The notes under the pieces: generated by a model
Told to the model about the DNA's origin: nothing
Database searches by the model: none
Seen by the model: only the letters and a program-made list of their open reading frames with translations
Assembly (NCBI GenBank): GCA_026196615.1
Contig: JAPHSW010000281.1
Span: forward strand, 1-37,197
Source of the DNA: Gammaproteobacteria bacterium
GTDB lineage: Bacteria > Pseudomonadota > Gammaproteobacteria > GRL18
Direction: 5' to 3'
Length of the DNA stretch: 37,197 nt
In this document: in pieces, positions 34,313 to 37,197 of the stretch
Layout: each line of letters begins with the position of its first letter
Position numbering within the stretch: the stretch's first letter is position 1
Translations under genes and position numbers: made by a program

Positions 34313-35041
34313 TTAAGCGCTAACTTGGCTATTTTTTTGTACATATATATAACCACGATCATCTTCAGCATTTAGCTCAAAGCCAATTTCTGATATAACA
34401 GAATATGTAGATGGGTTTCCTACTATAGATATTAGCTCAATATTGCTAGAAACATTTCTTGCGCCTTCCAGGATTTCTGATTCAGCACCATTTGTAGTTA
34501 TACTTAATAAGTTAACTCTTTCTATTCCATTTTCTTTTAGTATATTCTCTACAGAATCCACTTCAATTTCTTCAACACGATATTTTGACATATCTGTTCG
34601 AGATGAATCATATACATCTTCTATTAAATTTGATGCGGGATGTTCATCATCAATAAGAAATCTTAGTTTAGTTTTCTTACTCCACGCTCCCTTTGGTATA
34701 ACTGTTATATTATTAATATTATATGACGAAATAAAGTTATTTAATTCCTTAACATTTTTCGCATCAGGCTCAATAACAATAACACGTCCACCTTCTCCTA
34801 CACGTTTGGAAAAGTGTATTGAACGAGAACGCCCTGCTTTTAATAAATCCCAAGGTGCACCCAGCTGAACAATAACCCAACCATCTCTAATTTCCTTATA
34901 TGGTAAACGATAGTTTCGCCATAACATACCAAAACTATATTTACCGTATTTCATACTCATCGGTAACAGCCATAAAAAATAGTTCATAATTTTACGTAAC
35001 AAGTTATGAACTCTTGACATTCTTGATAATTTGTAAAACAT
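34313..35041 (-). CDS. FkbM family methyltransferase
   Basis: A 242-residue SAM-dependent methyltransferase with the FkbM domain. The SAM region centres on VIVIEPDAKNVKELNNFI near 88-105, the acidic loop binding the ribose; ITVIPKGAWSKKTKLRFLID near 117-136, DSVENILKENG (about 163-173) and LLSITTNGAESEILEGARN near 179-197 are family-typical. In the last block the usual acidic residue of IKIDxEG is replaced by TTNGAE, a mild divergence that leaves activity uncertain. The N-terminus is basic (MFYKLSRMSRVHNLLRKIM) and may associate with the membrane. It probably O-methylates a sugar of the glycan. Gap to fnlA is 26 bases. Confidence 0.85.
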   Translation of the reverse strand: MFYKLSRMSRVHNLLRKIMNYFLWLLPMSMKYGKYSFGMLWRNYRLPYKEIRDGWVIVQLGAPWDLLKAGRSRSIHFSKRVGEGGRVIVIEPDAKNVKELNNFISSYNINNITVIPKGAWSKKTKLRFLIDDEHPASNLIEDVYDSSRTDMSKYRVEEIEVDSVENILKENGIERVNLLSITTNGAESEILEGARNVSSNIELISIVGNPSTYSVISEIGFELNAEDDRGYIYVQKNSQVSA

Positions 35042-35065
35042 AGTTAATTTCCAATCGATAAATTT

Positions 35066-35605
35066 TTATTGAATAATTCCACGGAGACGTAAAGCTTCAT
35101 CATGTTTATGAATATCATCTTCATTGAACCGTTGAGATATAACTTGAGCACGAGGCGATGCAACAATAGAATATGGGGGGACATCATTTACAACTACTGC
35201 CCCAGATGCAATAATAGCTCCCCTACCAATAGTAACTCCAGATAAAATAATCGCACCAAATCCAACCCAGACATCATCTTCAATTATAATTTCATATTTA
35301 TCACCACGAACTGATTCAAACATAGTTGTTCCTACCAGCTTATGATCATGAGCATCCTTTGCAACTAAGCCAGAATGTGCAGCAATCATGACATGATTAC
35401 CTATAATAACATCAGTATTAATTATTGCATGGGAGCCAATGCTGACGGTATCACCCATTCTTAAAATTTTATTCGGTGAAAATATTCTAACATTTTGTTG
35501 AACATGAACATTTTTTCCATGTACAACCCAGGGATATTTAATTTTAAAAAGCAATATATTACGAATACTATTCAATAGTAATTTAATTATTCTGATTATA
35601 TTCAT
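35066..35605 (-). CDS. hexapeptide-repeat O-acetyltransferase
   Basis: A 179-residue left-handed beta-helix acetyltransferase (WbbJ/maacetyltransferase-like). Repeats begin near residue 50 (MGDTVSIGSHAIINTDVIIG, 51-70) and continue through HSGLVAKDAHDHK (78-90), where the histidines are candidate catalytic residues, to DDVWVGFGAIILSGVTIGRG near 110-129. The C-terminal GAVVVNDVPPYSIVA segment closes the helix. An AGG ribosome site is 7 bases before the ATG. It lies between a GT4 gene and the FkbM gene, and probably acetylates a hydroxyl of the polysaccharide repeat. Confidence 0.87.
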   Translation of the reverse strand: MNIIRIIKLLLNSIRNILLFKIKYPWVVHGKNVHVQQNVRIFSPNKILRMGDTVSIGSHAIINTDVIIGNHVMIAAHSGLVAKDAHDHKLVGTTMFESVRGDKYEIIIEDDVWVGFGAIILSGVTIGRGAIIASGAVVVNDVPPYSIVASPRAQVISQRFNEDDIHKHDEALRLRGIIQ

Positions 35606-35632
35606 TCTAAGGCCTAAATATTCTTACTAAAC

Positions 35633-36784
35633 TCAGCTTACAATTAAATTATACAAATCAATCAATTTAGGCATTTGACTTTCCCAAGAATATTTCTCAA
35701 TAAAAGCCTTTTGTCCATCTTGCCCAAACTGTTGACACAATTCACGATCATCCACTAATTTACAAATTGAGTTAACAAAACTATCAACATCCTCTGGCTT
35801 TGCCAGAATTCCAGCATTTGTATCTTCTATCACTGCTTGTTGATGAGGAAGATCGCTTGTTACTACAGGAATTCCTGCTGCCATAAATTCAAATAACTTT
35901 GTATGTATACCTTTAATTTGTTGAGGAACACGTAAATTAGGATTACATGCTATGGTTGCTTTATTTAGTATGGACATTAGCTGTGGAGGAGGAACATTTG
36001 GCAATAATTCTAATCTTTCTTCCAAACCATAAAGTCGCCTTTTTTCAAGATAAGCATTGCGGAAATCTTCACTACCAAAACGATCAGATGCATAAAATTT
36101 TACATTAGAACGTAATTTACTAACCCTCTCAACAATCTCCAAATAAAGCATACTACCATTATTAAGATGCTGAGAACCGATAAAAATAACAGCAGCATCA
36201 CGTTCAATATAATTATCCTCAACAGATTCTAACAATACTTTAGTCGCATAGTTTTTAACATATACTTTTTGGAGACTGGGACTATTAAAATTTTTTTCCT
36301 GATACGGTGTCACAAGCACTACATTACCAATAATTCTTGATAATATACGTTCCCCATAAAGAACAGAATAATACAAAGGCCATCGTAAGGGTTTGGGAAC
36401 CCAATGCCGAACTAATGCTTCATCAGCATAGTTTTCATGGACATCATAGACTACCTTTTTTCCAAGTGATAATATTGTCATCCATGGGAGTAAATCAATA
36501 TCATGAAAGTGAACCACATCGACTTGACGCAATAAAGGAAACAAGATCAGCCCAATTTGAGGTGGAATCACAAAAGGTCTTTGCCAGCGTTTAGCACACT
36601 TATTAAATGTATGAAAAACTACTCCTTCCTTTGTACTTAAATTCTCCACACTCCATGGACAGATAAGATGTACATCAATTCCCTCTCGAGCCAGAGAACT
36701 TGCATGCTTCCAAATACGCGCATCAAAATCAGGGTGAATTGAAGTTACAATAGCTACAGACTTAACTTTACATTTTTTATTCAT
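35633..36784 (-). CDS. GT4 glycosyltransferase
   Basis: A 383-residue GT-B glycosyltransferase from the ATG at 36784; an in-frame GTG lies four codons earlier but overlaps the likely AGG ribosome site. The N-terminal domain reads IVTSIHPDFDARIWKHASSL near 14-33 and has HFHDIDLLPWM near 92-102 (acceptor side). The C-terminal domain has FIGSQHLNNGSMLYLEIVER near 200-219, KGIHTKLFEFMAAGIPVVTS (about 286-305, holding the family 4 E-x7-E-like block) and a tail NAGILAKPEDVDSFVNSIC. Donor sugar cannot be read from the sequence. It follows the 2-epimerase with 34 bases between. Confidence 0.88.
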   Translation of the reverse strand: MNKKCKVKSVAIVTSIHPDFDARIWKHASSLAREGIDVHLICPWSVENLSTKEGVVFHTFNKCAKRWQRPFVIPPQIGLILFPLLRQVDVVHFHDIDLLPWMTILSLGKKVVYDVHENYADEALVRHWVPKPLRWPLYYSVLYGERILSRIIGNVVLVTPYQEKNFNSPSLQKVYVKNYATKVLLESVEDNYIERDAAVIFIGSQHLNNGSMLYLEIVERVSKLRSNVKFYASDRFGSEDFRNAYLEKRRLYGLEERLELLPNVPPPQLMSILNKATIACNPNLRVPQQIKGIHTKLFEFMAAGIPVVTSDLPHQQAVIEDTNAGILAKPEDVDSFVNSICKLVDDRELCQQFGQDGQKAFIEKYSWESQMPKLIDLYNLIVS

Positions 36785-36818
36785 TAATATAGACACCTAG
36801 GATACGCTTAGACATAAA

Positions 36819-37197
36819 TTATTTAAAGTTAAGAATTGCTTCAATACAACGCCCTCCTGCATCTCCTTGACCATATAATTCTGTGGCTAACCAAGGGGCT
36901 GTAGAGTTGATTGTATCAAAAAATGATTTCACTAGTGCAACCCTGTTCAATCCAACCAATTTGTTATAACCATATTCAACTAATTCTGTCCACTCTGTTT
37001 CTTCTCGTAATGTTATGCAAGGAGTTTGAAAAAAATATGCTTCTTTTTGAACTCCTCCTGAATCCGTAACAATTACAGAGGCATTCTTCTCAAGCATTAA
37101 CATATCCAAATAACCAACAGGTTCAATAAAATTAATACTATTAAACTCGCTTTGATAGTCAACTCCTAAAGATTCTAAAACTCCTTTAGTTCGAGGA
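36819..37197 (-). CDS. WecB-type UDP-GlcNAc 2-epimerase, C-terminal part (cut by window edge)
   Basis: The frame stays open to the right edge, so the 5' part lies outside the window. The 125 visible codons begin PRTKGVLESLG, the conserved HPRTK region. They continue with INFIEPVGYLDMLML and TDSGGVQKEAYFFQTPCITL, the UDP-binding loop of the non-hydrolysing UDP-GlcNAc 2-epimerases, then REETEWTELVEYGYNKLVG. This is the WecB/MnaA branch, which makes UDP-ManNAc, and is distinct from fnlC. UDP-ManNAc (or ManNAcA if a dehydrogenase lies further right) is thus a probable extra sugar of the locus. Confidence 0.9.
   Translation of the reverse strand, partial: PRTKGVLESLGVDYQSEFNSINFIEPVGYLDMLMLEKNASVIVTDSGGVQKEAYFFQTPCITLREETEWTELVEYGYNKLVGLNRVALVKSFFDTINSTAPWLATELYGQGDAGGRCIEAILNFK

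Noticed and set aside
34443-34868. 141-codon open frame on the plus strand inside the FkbM gene
   Set aside because: Ser/Thr-rich antisense shadow of a recognised methyltransferase frame; no sign of translation.
1-37197. tRNA, rRNA, insertion sequence or integrase genes
   Set aside because: No tRNA T-loop/acceptor pattern, rRNA segment, transposase or integrase motif was seen on either strand; signs of transfer in the polysaccharide locus rest on gene arrangement only.

Overview
The window is AT-rich chromosomal DNA from a gammaproteobacterium. The main support is the mix of genes: a proteobacterial Calvin-cycle phosphoribulokinase, AmgK/MurU peptidoglycan recycling, an LbtU-type siderophore porin behind a Fur box, a YcgN-type protein and a CusBA copper efflux pair. 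Together these suggest an autotrophic, possibly sulfur-oxidising, marine-type bacterium. No RuBisCO, rRNA or tRNA gene is present, so genus cannot be given.

Left part (1-16.2 kb, housekeeping and metal handling). purD and prk run rightward. prk has a well-formed sigma-70-like promoter preceded by four tandem 22-bp repeats that carry a CbbR-like TNA-N7-TNA pattern. Leftward genes follow: a GCS2-family carboxylate-amine ligase with an M14 aspartoacylase-like hydrolase, then amgK-murU (MurNAc salvage), then an iron-regulated outer-membrane porin whose promoter spacer is filled by a Fur box. Next come a DUF302 protein with a clear terminator, an unidentified 113-aa protein, a PlsC-type acyltransferase, the divergent ycgN homologue, and a copper/silver efflux set: a small secreted Cys protein, a CusB-like adaptor and a CusA-like RND pump. 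No outer-membrane partner of the pump is in the window.

Right part (16.3-37.2 kb, surface polysaccharide locus). Nearly all genes read leftward, many with 1-11 base overlaps or gaps. From the right edge: a WecB-type UDP-GlcNAc 2-epimerase (cut by the window edge), a GT4 glycosyltransferase, a hexapeptide acetyltransferase, an FkbM methyltransferase, the three-gene UDP-L-FucNAc pathway (FnlA, FnlB, FnlC), a GT4 enzyme likely to transfer FucNAc, a sulfotransferase, a DegT aminotransferase and a first initiating sugar-phosphate transferase. A 519-bp gap without a convincing gene follows, then a second PglC-like transferase translationally coupled to a PglD/NeuD-like acetyltransferase. A two-gene rightward insert (Wzx flippase plus a second sulfotransferase) interrupts the direction. 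Leftward transcription then resumes with a second DegT aminotransferase, a Wzy/WaaL membrane protein, a WbpM/PglF-like dehydratase, gmd and fcl.

Taken together the locus can supply GDP-L-fucose, UDP-L-FucNAc and a UDP-bacillosamine-type amino sugar, start chains on undecaprenyl phosphate, flip and polymerise them (Wzx/Wzy route), and decorate the glycan with methyl, acetyl and probably sulfate groups. The two initiating transferases, two aminotransferases and two sulfotransferases, arranged around a gene-poor gap and an inverted segment, suggest that the locus was assembled from more than one source.
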